The translations under genes were made by a program, and so were the position numbers. A stretch of DNA of 56,677 bases from a virus, in the IMG/VR virus record IMGVR_UViG_3300001847_000386, positions 1-56,677 of that record, one strand, 5' to 3'. Every line of letters starts with the position of its first letter. Position 1 is the stretch's first letter. The notes under the pieces are model-generated. The model worked only from the letters and a program-made list of their open reading frames with translations, searched no databases and was not told where the DNA came from. Shown piece after piece: positions 14,426-22,558 of the stretch.

Positions 14426-14862
14426 ACTGCATCCTTTTTAAAAAAGCGACCTAAAATAGTCTCATTATAACTATCGCATCTTAAAACATCATATTTGAAT
14501 TGATAGTATACTTCCCAATATGTTAGTGATTTCTTACTAAAGCAAAATTGAATAATCTCTCTTGTAAATTTATGAGGACCTAATGCCTTGACATCAGCAA
14601 GCAATAATTTAGAACTGCCATAATAAGTAGACCAATTACTCTCTTTTATTTCTTTCTTTTTAGTGGGAACTTTACCTGGTTTTTCCCAAGCTTCTCTTTC
14701 CTTAATTGTGAGTTTTTTTGTGAGTAGATTTCTAAGGATCTTTTTACCTATATACATTTTTCCTGTCTCTATATTAGAGATCTTGTATATAAATCCTATG
14801 CAGTCTTGAGGGAACTGTTGTATTGAGATATAATCATCTCCATTATATAACCAATTTGTCAT
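14422..14862 (-). CDS. GIY-YIG-type putative nuclease, 146 aa
   Basis: The motif GFIYKISNIETGKMYIGKK at about 23-41 is a GIY-YIG opening (here F-I-Y ... Y-I-G), and a later YGSSKLL and YWEVYYQFKYDVL match the second half of the fold, with Glu in WEVYYQ as metal ligand candidate. GIY-YIG nucleases in phages are homing enzymes or repair nucleases. Lies in inverted orientation against the HNH gene. A minus-strand ATATTTATAA element lies 8 bases upstream of the start. Confidence 0.75.
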   Translation of the reverse strand: MTNWLYNGDDYISIQQFPQDCIGFIYKISNIETGKMYIGKKILRNLLTKKLTIKEREAWEKPGKVPTKKKEIKESNWSTYYGSSKLLLADVKALGPHKFTREIIQFCFSKKSLTYWEVYYQFKYDVLRCDSYNETILGRFFKKDAV

Positions 14863-14870
14863 AAACTTTA

Positions 14871-14880
14871 TTATAAATAT
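14871..14880 (-). promoter_or_regulatory. ATATTTATAA start-upstream element (minus strand)
   Basis: Reads ATATTTATAA on the minus strand, 8 bases before the start of the GIY-YIG gene. Confidence 0.5.
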
Positions 14881-15096
14881 CTAGCTATCCCATCTCACAA
14901 CAAATGTAATATCTGTGTTTGCAGGAATAGGATATGGTTGAGCTAATTTCCCAACAACTAGCAATTCATTTCTTTCATTATATAAACCAATGCATGTGGC
15001 ATAAGGTTTGAAATCAGATCCAGTTAAATTATCTTTTAAAACACCTGATAGATTAGGTGTAGATCCTCCTTGGAATTGTCCTACTATTATATCCAT
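14881..15096 (-). CDS. Small structural-type protein, 71 aa, paralogue of a tail-protein C-terminus
   Basis: The second half (CIGLYNERNELLVVGKLAQP, then a beta strand ending VVRWDS) matches the last 40 residues of the 347-aa protein encoded at 20783-21826 (TVGMYNNANELLAVAKLSKP ... IRVKLDW). The start is Gly-rich and flexible. It is probably a virion or fibre-associated domain expressed on its own, last in the minus-strand tail operon. Confidence 0.7.
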   Translation of the reverse strand: MDIIVGQFQGGSTPNLSGVLKDNLTGSDFKPYATCIGLYNERNELLVVGKLAQPYPIPANTDITFVVRWDS

Positions 15097-15107
15097 GATT
15101 AATTATT

Positions 15108-16307
15108 TTATGCTTTCCAAACTATCCAATCAATACCTAAATTTTGAACAGCCCCAGTCCACTCATTAAAATATACAGTAGCTGATGTTGCGGTTTTTGA
15201 TGTAATACAATATCCCATTGCTGCTGTTTGGCCTATATGAGTACCATCTTGACATATAAATGAAAGAGTCAATATATAATTAGTAGTTCCTATATTTGTA
15301 TTAAAATTAATAGTAGTAGATCCTGGTGCAATATCTCCAACAGATTTATATCCATGATCCACAGGTTTTAAAGCTGGTATATCATTAGTTAGCGCTATAG
15401 TACCATCTTTATCAGGTAAGGTATAGAAGCGATTTCCTGTTAAACTATCTGGTACTAAAAGTCCTGTATTTAAAGTGCCATTTCTATTTACTCCAAACCA
15501 GCCTTGAGCCCAAACAAATCCAGGAGTGTTAGCTTTTAAACTAAAATTACCAGTTCCCACATTTTGGATAGATAATTCTCCATTCGTGCCTGGACCTCTT
15601 ATGACTCTAGCTTCAAAGTCTGTTCCAGCTTTTGAGTGAAAATCTATAAATGAGTAACCATCGCCCGTTCTTGATTGTCCTAATTCTATACTTGCATCAC
15701 CAGTTGTTACTCCAGTTCCTGTTATTATACTTGGCCCTACAAGTAAATTACCTACTACATTTCCTTCTCCATTAATAGTGGCATTTCCAGTCACAGTGGC
15801 ATTTCCTAATACTTTTGCAGATCCTGTTACAGAGGTATCACCATTAATACGTAAACTTCCAGTTATAGATTGGTTACTTGATGAACTACCAGTAGTGATA
15901 TATTTACTAGCATCTAAAGTTGTTATTTTATTATCTACATAGGTTTTAACAGCATTTTGAGAAGGAGCTACAGCATTGCTAGTACCTAAAGCAGTACTAG
16001 TATTTATTTTTCCATCAACATATACTTTAGCAGCATTCTGAGAAGGGGCTACTGTATTACTAGTGCCTAAAGCAGTATTAGTATCAATTTTAGCATCAAC
16101 ATAAGTTTTAACTGCATTTTGAGATGATATTTCAGTGTTGCTGGTACCTAAATTGGTATCAGTGGAAATGTTATCTAAATTAATTTTACTGTCTATTATA
16201 TCATAGAGCATAGTACCAACTCTATCTGCAGTATTAGCATTAGCTATAGTTTCATTTTTTATTACTCCTGCCTCTGTTGTTAATTGAATATCTGTTAATT
16301 GTGCCAT
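15108..16307 (-). CDS. Tail fibre protein, 399 aa
   Basis: The N-terminus MAQLTDIQLTTEAGVIKNET is a fibre-type opening. Three 27-residue repeats (53-133) of the form LGTSNTxxxSQNAVKTYVDxKI follow, a repeat widespread in phage fibres and side tail proteins. After that come Gly/Thr/Val/Asn repeats with a triple-beta-helix look (about 145-185) and a C-terminal region with receptor-binding-type loops. Not a targeting-type protein despite LTDI, since no L-x-E follows in the right place. Late minus-strand gene. Confidence 0.85.
   Translation of the reverse strand: MAQLTDIQLTTEAGVIKNETIANANTADRVGTMLYDIIDSKINLDNISTDTNLGTSNTEISSQNAVKTYVDAKIDTNTALGTSNTVAPSQNAAKVYVDGKINTSTALGTSNAVAPSQNAVKTYVDNKITTLDASKYITTGSSSSNQSITGSLRINGDTSVTGSAKVLGNATVTGNATINGEGNVVGNLLVGPSIITGTGVTTGDASIELGQSRTGDGYSFIDFHSKAGTDFEARVIRGPGTNGELSIQNVGTGNFSLKANTPGFVWAQGWFGVNRNGTLNTGLLVPDSLTGNRFYTLPDKDGTIALTNDIPALKPVDHGYKSVGDIAPGSTTINFNTNIGTTNYILTLSFICQDGTHIGQTAAMGYCITSKTATSATVYFNEWTGAVQNLGIDWIVWKA
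15909..16151 (-). repeat. Three 81-base units encoding fibre repeats
   Basis: Codes for residues 53-133 of the fibre: three 27-residue units beginning LGTSN. Units differ at several positions, so they are old or diversifying repeats. Confidence 0.8.
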
Positions 16308-16313
16308 ATTATA

Positions 16314-16781
16314 TTAATTAAATGTTATATCAAATGTGTCATCAAATACTGGGTCTGGATATGTTACTACCACTATAATTCTAGTTCCACCATTAATAGA
16401 AGCTCCCAGTCCCTCTCTAGCTTCAATTGTTATTAAATTATTTGCCACTGTTACTATATAACCATAACTATTAGCAGCTAACACTAATTGCAGTGCTGAT
16501 GCTATTTGTGATGTTGTTTGTAGCGCACTCAATACAGTGTATGATCCTAAAGATAGCATTCCTAAATCAGGATCATCAATAGAAACATCTATAATTGCAT
16601 GTTGAGGAAGATTATTATTTATACATATTGTTCCTTTTGCATTTGCATATTTCGTAGTTCCGTAAACAGCACTAGGATTTGTTGTATAATTAAAATCATT
16701 CTCACTAACATGACACCTATATTCTTTTTGGTATATAGTTGTTTCCGTTTGGAAAGACACTGTAAAATATTGTGATGCCAT
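16314..16781 (-). CDS. Putative virion structural protein, 155 aa
   Basis: Contains HVSENDFNYTTNPSAVYG near 24-41, related to the NYTSNPS segment of the 347-aa protein at 20783 and to a signature common in T4-like baseplate and tail proteins. The rest is beta-rich with a Thr/Ile/Val pattern. Probably a fibre attachment or baseplate accessory protein; the exact role is unclear. An ATATTTATAA element lies 3 bases upstream of its start on the minus strand. Confidence 0.65.
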   Translation of the reverse strand: MASQYFTVSFQTETTIYQKEYRCHVSENDFNYTTNPSAVYGTTKYANAKGTICINNNLPQHAIIDVSIDDPDLGMLSLGSYTVLSALQTTSQIASALQLVLAANSYGYIVTVANNLITIEAREGLGASINGGTRIIVVVTYPDPVFDDTFDITFN

Positions 16782-16784
16782 ATA

Positions 16785-16794
16785 TTATAAATAT
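16785..16794 (-). promoter_or_regulatory. ATATTTATAA start-upstream element (minus strand)
   Basis: Three bases before the start of the gene at 16314-16781, reading ATATTTATAA on the minus strand. Confidence 0.5.
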
Positions 16795-16809
16795 AACTTA
16801 CTCAATTTT

Positions 16810-19800
16810 TTAAGGATCTATCAGAACAGTTAATGTTCTAGAAGTTGCAACACCAAGATTTGCATTAGACTCTAATGAATTTTTAATAGAAATTTCTGCA
16901 GTACTTAGTGTTCCTATAGTGTAAGTTCCTGGAGATCCAATAACAGGAATAGCTAAACCACTTCTAGAATAATAAATTCCTCTAAATCTTTCTGAGTCTC
17001 TATAAGGTAGAACCCCTCCAGGATATACTACATCTAAATCTTTCCATACTACTTTATATATTATATCAAGATTAATATCATTAGGTTGATATAAATCAGT
17101 TAAAAGTCTTTGCGCAGAACTAATTGTAGTTATTCCATTAAGAGTATATGGAGCTGTATATGTAACTGCGTTTGTGTGAGATACAACAGGTGAATTTCTA
17201 CTAAATCCATGAGGTCCGACTATTGAATAAGTTGTTGGTGGAGTAGTACTAAATGTTTTTGGATTAATATTAAATCTAAACATTGGACTTTTCCATGGAC
17301 GAATTTCAGAAACGGTATTAGTTGCTGCCACTGTTAATCTTGGCGCAGTTTTTCCAACTAATTCCAGCCATTGAACATTTGGGGGCGCATCATAAATACC
17401 TCCACCAATTTCGCTATTTCCACCTAATGATAAATAAGAACAACTTACGGCATCAATACCAAATTTTTGAGCATTAGCACCTAATTTATTATATGCCATA
17501 TATCCAAATATTTCATTTTGTCCATGTACATGTATTTTTTGAATAGATCCGGATGGAGAAAAAAGACCGAGAGGTCCAGTTATTAAATTACCTCCCCAAG
17601 CATTACCAGATTGTAAAGTATATGTTATATCTTGTCCTACTGGATCATGATTAACTTTACCACCATTTAATGTGATTCCATCTACAATTGATGGAGTTGA
17701 TGTGACTTTTCCATCATGCTCAAACACTTGTAAAGTCTCTGGTAATACTCCTACATTTCCTTGAAGAGCACTAAATCCATTTATTTGTCTCCAGATTTTT
17801 AATGGTCTAGTTTTAAAATTTGGTATACCAGGATTAACTCCTCCTGGATAAAATTGGAGATAAGTTCCCCAATTTCCTATTAAAATAGATGTGGGATCAG
17901 AATTTAATGCTGGATTTGGGCCTCCTAATACGAATGTTTCTAGACTTGTCCAACCACTTGCAGCAGGAGTTCCTGTTAATTGCGGTTGCGTTTCCATAGC
18001 ATTTATATCAGCATAAATAGTAGTATTTCCTAATACTTGAAAATGCACTATATTTGCTAAATGTTTAACCCTTGCTAAATAACCAGAAAGTGTATTAACC
18101 CCATTTACAATAAATGTAGTACATTGACTAGGTATATATTCTATATTACCTCCAATAGAATTACCACCTGAATCAAATCCATCAGTATCTACTATTTCAC
18201 TTTCAGTATTTAATATTAAACTAGTTAAATTTTGAGGTAAAGCTCCATAATATAAGTTAGTGTTATTATCAAATCTAACCAAATCTCCTGATATAGTGGT
18301 CAGATAATTTAATCTTAATTCAGTTAATCCAGTATTTCCATTTACGTTTTGGGGTAAATCAATAATATCTCCAGATAAATTTGACCATTGACATCTAAAT
18401 ATTTCTAAAGTTCTAGCTAATTGAGTAGTTGTTATATCAGTAAGGATTCCAGTATACATGTAAGAATCATCCATTACAAATTTTTTCAATCCTGATAATT
18501 TAACAAATTCACTACCCTTAATAGAGTATATATAATTGTTTGGATCTCTTTTTGTAGATTCTGGTATAGCACCAACTATAATTTGTGATGTTGGTATTGT
18601 TGGTGGTGTAGTCGCTCTTCCACTTAATGTAGTCACATCCCCTTCATTAATTACCATTCCTGTAATATTCACTAAACGACGAGTTTGTACTATAATATCT
18701 CCTCTGTATGTGTGATAGTTTGTCGGATAGTAGTTAGGATCATAACTATATGATATATTTGAATAATTCCCAGCTAAATAATTAACTTGTGTTCCAGGCC
18801 TATTAGTATCCCAAATTATACTGAAATCTGCTGATGAAGAGAGTTCGGAAAATTTAAATGAGTGAACATAGTTTGCATTTATTTTAAACTGCTCGATTGG
18901 GTGTATTACTTGAGTTGTTTGAGATGCTGAATAGAAACAAACTCCTGTTGAGTAATTAAGATCTATAGTGTATGTTCCCTCTCCTATAGTTGGATCAAAA
19001 GTTGCAGTTCCATTACCATAATCAGTAATACCAGGACCACTAAATATTCCATTTGGAGCTATGCTACTAGTTAAAGATACTAGAGGATCATCATCTTCAT
19101 AAGATGAACTTAATGTGGTAAATGTCAAAGTAAGAGGCGCACAATAATAACTTAATGCTGTTGACCCAGTATAACTATATGTACAGAATAAATGTCTGTA
19201 TTCATATGTAATATCATAAGTACCTGGTGTTAGCACAGTCATATCAAACACCGCTGTACCATCATTATTATCTGTTACACTAGTACCATTAAATATTCCT
19301 GATGGTGCTTGTGATCCTACTAAAGTAGCTGGTGAATCCACGTTAATATAATAACTTGAACTCAAACCAGTGAAATTCACAGAAATATTTGGACAAACAA
19401 CGTTAGTGCTTTGATTAGTTGATGATACACAACCACAATTATCAACAAGATAATTTATAGTGTGAGTTCCTAAGCCTGCTGATAAAGGATCAAATTGAGC
19501 AGTACCGCTAGTAATAGAAGATAGTCCAGGTCCAGTAAATGTACCAGATGGTTGTTCACTTCCACTTAATATAGTCGACGGATCAGTTATATCATAGCTT
19601 GCATTTAATGTCCCAAATGTAACTGGTATAGTTTGGCATAATAAATTAACATAAATAGTACCATAATTGCTTTCAGATAAACAACCACCATCAGTAACAT
19701 TAAATATAGAATAGGTAAAACTATAATTACCCATTAATACATCATTATGCATTGTAACTGTACCATCTAAATTATTAGTAAAATAAACTGTATCAGGGCC

Positions 19801-20751
19801 AAATATACTTGTTGCAGATAAATCTATTGGATTAGATCCAGGATCAGATCCAACTAAAAGATCTATTGTTCTAACTGATTGGGTTGAATAAAATGTGTAT
19901 GTCTGATCAATTACTGTTGGAGCAACAGGAAAATATTTTTGATAATCTTGATTTGTTATTATTGCTACTCCTTGACTATATATAATATTACCGACATGGG
20001 TAAATTTACCAGTCAATTCATACTTGTTAATATATATAGGTTCAGTAATTACTTCATTAATTAAATCTGTTTTAACTTTAAGTCTTATTTTATTTCCATT
20101 AGGAGTAATATTGATTATCTCAGCATATTTAATATCATTATATGAACTATTAACAACAGATATAATATCTCCTATATTAAAATTATCTTCATAGGCATTA
20201 GAAATTTGTATCGAATCTAAACTACCACCATAAAATCTAGCAACGCTTATTGGAAAAGAAGCTATTTGAGAATATTCTGGCGATAATTTATCAATTAAGT
20301 TACCATTTGAGTCATCTACAATTGATGCTGTACTTAAAAAACAATTACCATTTATTTCTAAATTAAATGTTCCTTTTGCTATATTTTCACCAAAAAGTAT
20401 AGGTGGAATAGCAATTGAATTAATTTTACTATCTAATTCTATTGGAAAATACCTGTCTTCAAAATTTGTTGATCCTGAATATGCTGTTGATTGTTGGTTG
20501 GAGTTCCAAGAACCTGTTGATTTTAATATAGAACCAGTTATATAATCTTGATAATATAGTTGTTTTATACCTCTGTAATTAACAATAGGTTGGTAAATAG
20601 GATCAGAATCATTTAGTGGTCTATTAATCCCATAATGTATACCAATCCCGTTATCTTGAAAATCTTCATAATCATAACTAGAAGAGTATTTTAATTTTAT
20701 AGGAGTAGTAGATATATCTGAAGCTTTTAATGTATTTGAAGCTCTACTCAT
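16810..20751 (-). CDS. Large tail fibre/adhesin with Bacteroidetes-type Ig-like repeats, 1313 aa
   Basis: Parts in order: a fibre-type N-terminus (about 1-270); an array of at least three, perhaps four, Ig-like units of about 85 residues (about 280-615), each with 'SSY/ASY...TL.GS..PSGTF.GPG...GTA.FDP...GTYTI.Y'; a region with leucine-rich-repeat character (about 750-950: LKKFVMDDSYMYTG ... LSGDIIDL); and a long beta-rich C-terminus. The Ig-like pattern is typical of adhesins on the surface of Bacteroidetes (gliding bacteria), so this protein probably binds host surface structures. It is the largest probable receptor-binding candidate here. I see no chaperone gene next to it. Confidence 0.85.
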   Translation of the reverse strand: MSRASNTLKASDISTTPIKLKYSSSYDYEDFQDNGIGIHYGINRPLNDSDPIYQPIVNYRGIKQLYYQDYITGSILKSTGSWNSNQQSTAYSGSTNFEDRYFPIELDSKINSIAIPPILFGENIAKGTFNLEINGNCFLSTASIVDDSNGNLIDKLSPEYSQIASFPISVARFYGGSLDSIQISNAYEDNFNIGDIISVVNSSYNDIKYAEIINITPNGNKIRLKVKTDLINEVITEPIYINKYELTGKFTHVGNIIYSQGVAIITNQDYQKYFPVAPTVIDQTYTFYSTQSVRTIDLLVGSDPGSNPIDLSATSIFGPDTVYFTNNLDGTVTMHNDVLMGNYSFTYSIFNVTDGGCLSESNYGTIYVNLLCQTIPVTFGTLNASYDITDPSTILSGSEQPSGTFTGPGLSSITSGTAQFDPLSAGLGTHTINYLVDNCGCVSSTNQSTNVVCPNISVNFTGLSSSYYINVDSPATLVGSQAPSGIFNGTSVTDNNDGTAVFDMTVLTPGTYDITYEYRHLFCTYSYTGSTALSYYCAPLTLTFTTLSSSYEDDDPLVSLTSSIAPNGIFSGPGITDYGNGTATFDPTIGEGTYTIDLNYSTGVCFYSASQTTQVIHPIEQFKINANYVHSFKFSELSSSADFSIIWDTNRPGTQVNYLAGNYSNISYSYDPNYYPTNYHTYRGDIIVQTRRLVNITGMVINEGDVTTLSGRATTPPTIPTSQIIVGAIPESTKRDPNNYIYSIKGSEFVKLSGLKKFVMDDSYMYTGILTDITTTQLARTLEIFRCQWSNLSGDIIDLPQNVNGNTGLTELRLNYLTTISGDLVRFDNNTNLYYGALPQNLTSLILNTESEIVDTDGFDSGGNSIGGNIEYIPSQCTTFIVNGVNTLSGYLARVKHLANIVHFQVLGNTTIYADINAMETQPQLTGTPAASGWTSLETFVLGGPNPALNSDPTSILIGNWGTYLQFYPGGVNPGIPNFKTRPLKIWRQINGFSALQGNVGVLPETLQVFEHDGKVTSTPSIVDGITLNGGKVNHDPVGQDITYTLQSGNAWGGNLITGPLGLFSPSGSIQKIHVHGQNEIFGYMAYNKLGANAQKFGIDAVSCSYLSLGGNSEIGGGIYDAPPNVQWLELVGKTAPRLTVAATNTVSEIRPWKSPMFRFNINPKTFSTTPPTTYSIVGPHGFSRNSPVVSHTNAVTYTAPYTLNGITTISSAQRLLTDLYQPNDINLDIIYKVVWKDLDVVYPGGVLPYRDSERFRGIYYSRSGLAIPVIGSPGTYTIGTLSTAEISIKNSLESNANLGVATSRTLTVLIDP
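18890..19680 (-). repeat. Ig-like repeat array in the 1313-aa fibre
   Basis: Codes for the Ig-like units with the recurring PSGTF/PSGIF/PNGIF segment, spaced about 85 residues apart. Confidence 0.7.
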
Positions 20752-20782
20752 TTTTAAATTATTATTTTTATCTAGTTAAATA

Positions 20783-21826
20783 CTACCAATCTAATTTTAC
20801 TCTTATTAAAGCCTCTTTTGTAAAGTCTTTTACTAGGGGTTTAGAAAGTTTTGCAACAGCTAATAATTCATTAGCATTATTATACATACCAACTGTAGTA
20901 ATATACGTTTGTGGTGAATTAATAAAATTTGAATAGATTAAATTACCAGATCCTGTTATGAATGAAGGATTTGATGTATAATTATATTCTGTATTTTTTA
21001 TTCTAACAAATATGTAATCTGAAGATATTGTTTCTTGAGAATTTAATTGGAAATTACTCCCTGATTGGAATAAAGTTAGTATTTCTAAGTTATTAGTATA
21101 ATCCTGAGCTGCTGGTCCATTTCCTGTATAGTATGAAAATCCTAAACCACCTTGTCCTGATGGACACGCTAGTGCAGATGGATTAAGTAAAATTAATCCA
21201 ACATCAGGTAAAAATAATCCATAAGATCCTGATGGTGAGTAACCTCTAGCAGAAGCCCCCGTAACTAGTGGTGAACTTTGAGCTGATCCATCTGATCCAG
21301 AAACTATATCAAATACTCTTCCACAATCCAAGTAAGATATACTAGTAACATCATTTGAATTATCAGTTAATTTTAATTCATTTGATACAGTACCATATGA
21401 TAGAGTGAGATTAAATGTTCCTGGGAATAAACCTTCTTTATATCTATTCCTATCTATTTGAATTGCTATCATATCTTGAGATCCTGTATTACCAGTACCA
21501 AAATTAAAATATCCTTCATTATCTCCGTAAATTATATTTCTATATTGACTATAATTAATTTTTGTTGGAGTATAATCAGGCACACTATTATTAAATGGAG
21601 CTGATCCAGATCCATCCATTCTACCATATGCAATAGAAAATTGCACAGCAGAATTAATTACATTTGTTGGTGCATTATATACATCAACATAGAAACTACT
21701 AGTTATAGTTCCTGCAGAAGCTGTATAAAAAGAAGTTAGTATTGGTAAATTACTACTCCATGCAGGAGCAGTTACTGAATCTGAAGATACTACTAAATCT
21801 GTTGAATCGAATTTTGTAAAAGACAT
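20783..21826 (-). CDS. T4-type virion structural protein, 347 aa
   Basis: Middle region near 65-130 (FSIAYGRMDGSGS ... YSQYRNIIYGDNEGYFNFG ... IDRNRYKEGLFPGTFNLTL) matches, from memory, structural proteins next to baseplate genes of T4-like phages, where 'I.YG....GS', 'YSQYRN.' and 'R.RYKE.L.PG.' recur. The C-terminus holds an NYTSNPSF motif and the MYNNANELLAVAKL segment found alone in the 71-aa protein at 14881. Probably a baseplate or fibre-junction component. Confidence 0.75.
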   Translation of the reverse strand: MSFTKFDSTDLVVSSDSVTAPAWSSNLPILTSFYTASAGTITSSFYVDVYNAPTNVINSAVQFSIAYGRMDGSGSAPFNNSVPDYTPTKINYSQYRNIIYGDNEGYFNFGTGNTGSQDMIAIQIDRNRYKEGLFPGTFNLTLSYGTVSNELKLTDNSNDVTSISYLDCGRVFDIVSGSDGSAQSSPLVTGASARGYSPSGSYGLFLPDVGLILLNPSALACPSGQGGLGFSYYTGNGPAAQDYTNNLEILTLFQSGSNFQLNSQETISSDYIFVRIKNTEYNYTSNPSFITGSGNLIYSNFINSPQTYITTVGMYNNANELLAVAKLSKPLVKDFTKEALIRVKLDW

Positions 21827-21832
21827 ATTTTA

Positions 21833-22492
21833 TTATTGTGTTACTTTAATAATTTGTACTGGTATTGATAATCTAGCTCCTGAATCTCTTCCTGTTACTG
21901 TTAGAGTGGTGTATAAAGAACTGTTTGTTCCAAATAAAGAATTCACAGTGGTGGCTGTTAAGTTAATTGTTGTTCCTATAACAGTTTTACTTACATTAGT
22001 TCCAATTGTTTGAGTGCTGTTTAATGCAGTGGCTTCAGATGTATTAACACCAACACCATTAAATGTAGACATAGTTCTAACATCGCCTATAGTTGCCACA
22101 TATCCAGATTGTTCAAATGTAGTTGTAGCTCCTAAATAATTTAGTGTTTGTGGAGTAACTGATATAGATGATCCTTGTTTTATAACAATATTATTATATC
22201 CTAAATCTAATACTGGTAGTTTTGCTGTTCCTCTTGGTAAAGTTACTAACTTATATTTCATAATCTCTTGATCATTTGGATATGCTTGTAAAATTGGCAT
22301 TTTTTCTATTGCCTCTCCATAAAATGCAGATCCTGATGGGTGATTAGGATTATATAAACCATAATCAACTTCATCATCAGATAAAGAAAATTGTGTTATT
22401 TGAAATGATCCATCATTTCTTGATAATAGTTCTCTACCTTTTTTTGTTAGAATAGCATCTACTACTACAGATGTGTTACTTAAATATGACAT
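21833..22492 (-). CDS. Virion structural protein, 219 aa
   Basis: Opens MSYLSNTSVVVDAILTKKGR and continues with a LLSRNDGSFQITQFSLSDDE segment; this N-terminus is shared by a conserved structural protein in many phages with contractile tails (recalled, not searched). The C-terminal half is beta-rich, with a VTGRDSGARLSIPVQI strand pattern. Role within the baseplate or fibre not determined. An ATATTTATTA element lies upstream on the minus strand. Confidence 0.78.
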   Translation of the reverse strand: MSYLSNTSVVVDAILTKKGRELLSRNDGSFQITQFSLSDDEVDYGLYNPNHPSGSAFYGEAIEKMPILQAYPNDQEIMKYKLVTLPRGTAKLPVLDLGYNNIVIKQGSSISVTPQTLNYLGATTTFEQSGYVATIGDVRTMSTFNGVGVNTSEATALNSTQTIGTNVSKTVIGTTINLTATTVNSLFGTNSSLYTTLTVTGRDSGARLSIPVQIIKVTQ

Positions 22493-22514
22493 ATTTTAAT
22501 TTAATTTTTTCTAT

Positions 22515-22524
22515 TAATAAATAT
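22515..22524 (-). promoter_or_regulatory. ATATTTATTA start-upstream element (minus strand)
   Basis: Reads ATATTTATTA on the minus strand, 22 bases before the start of the gene at 21833-22492. Confidence 0.5.
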
Positions 22525-22558
22525 AATGATTTGATGTTTTAAAATATAATATTAGTTT

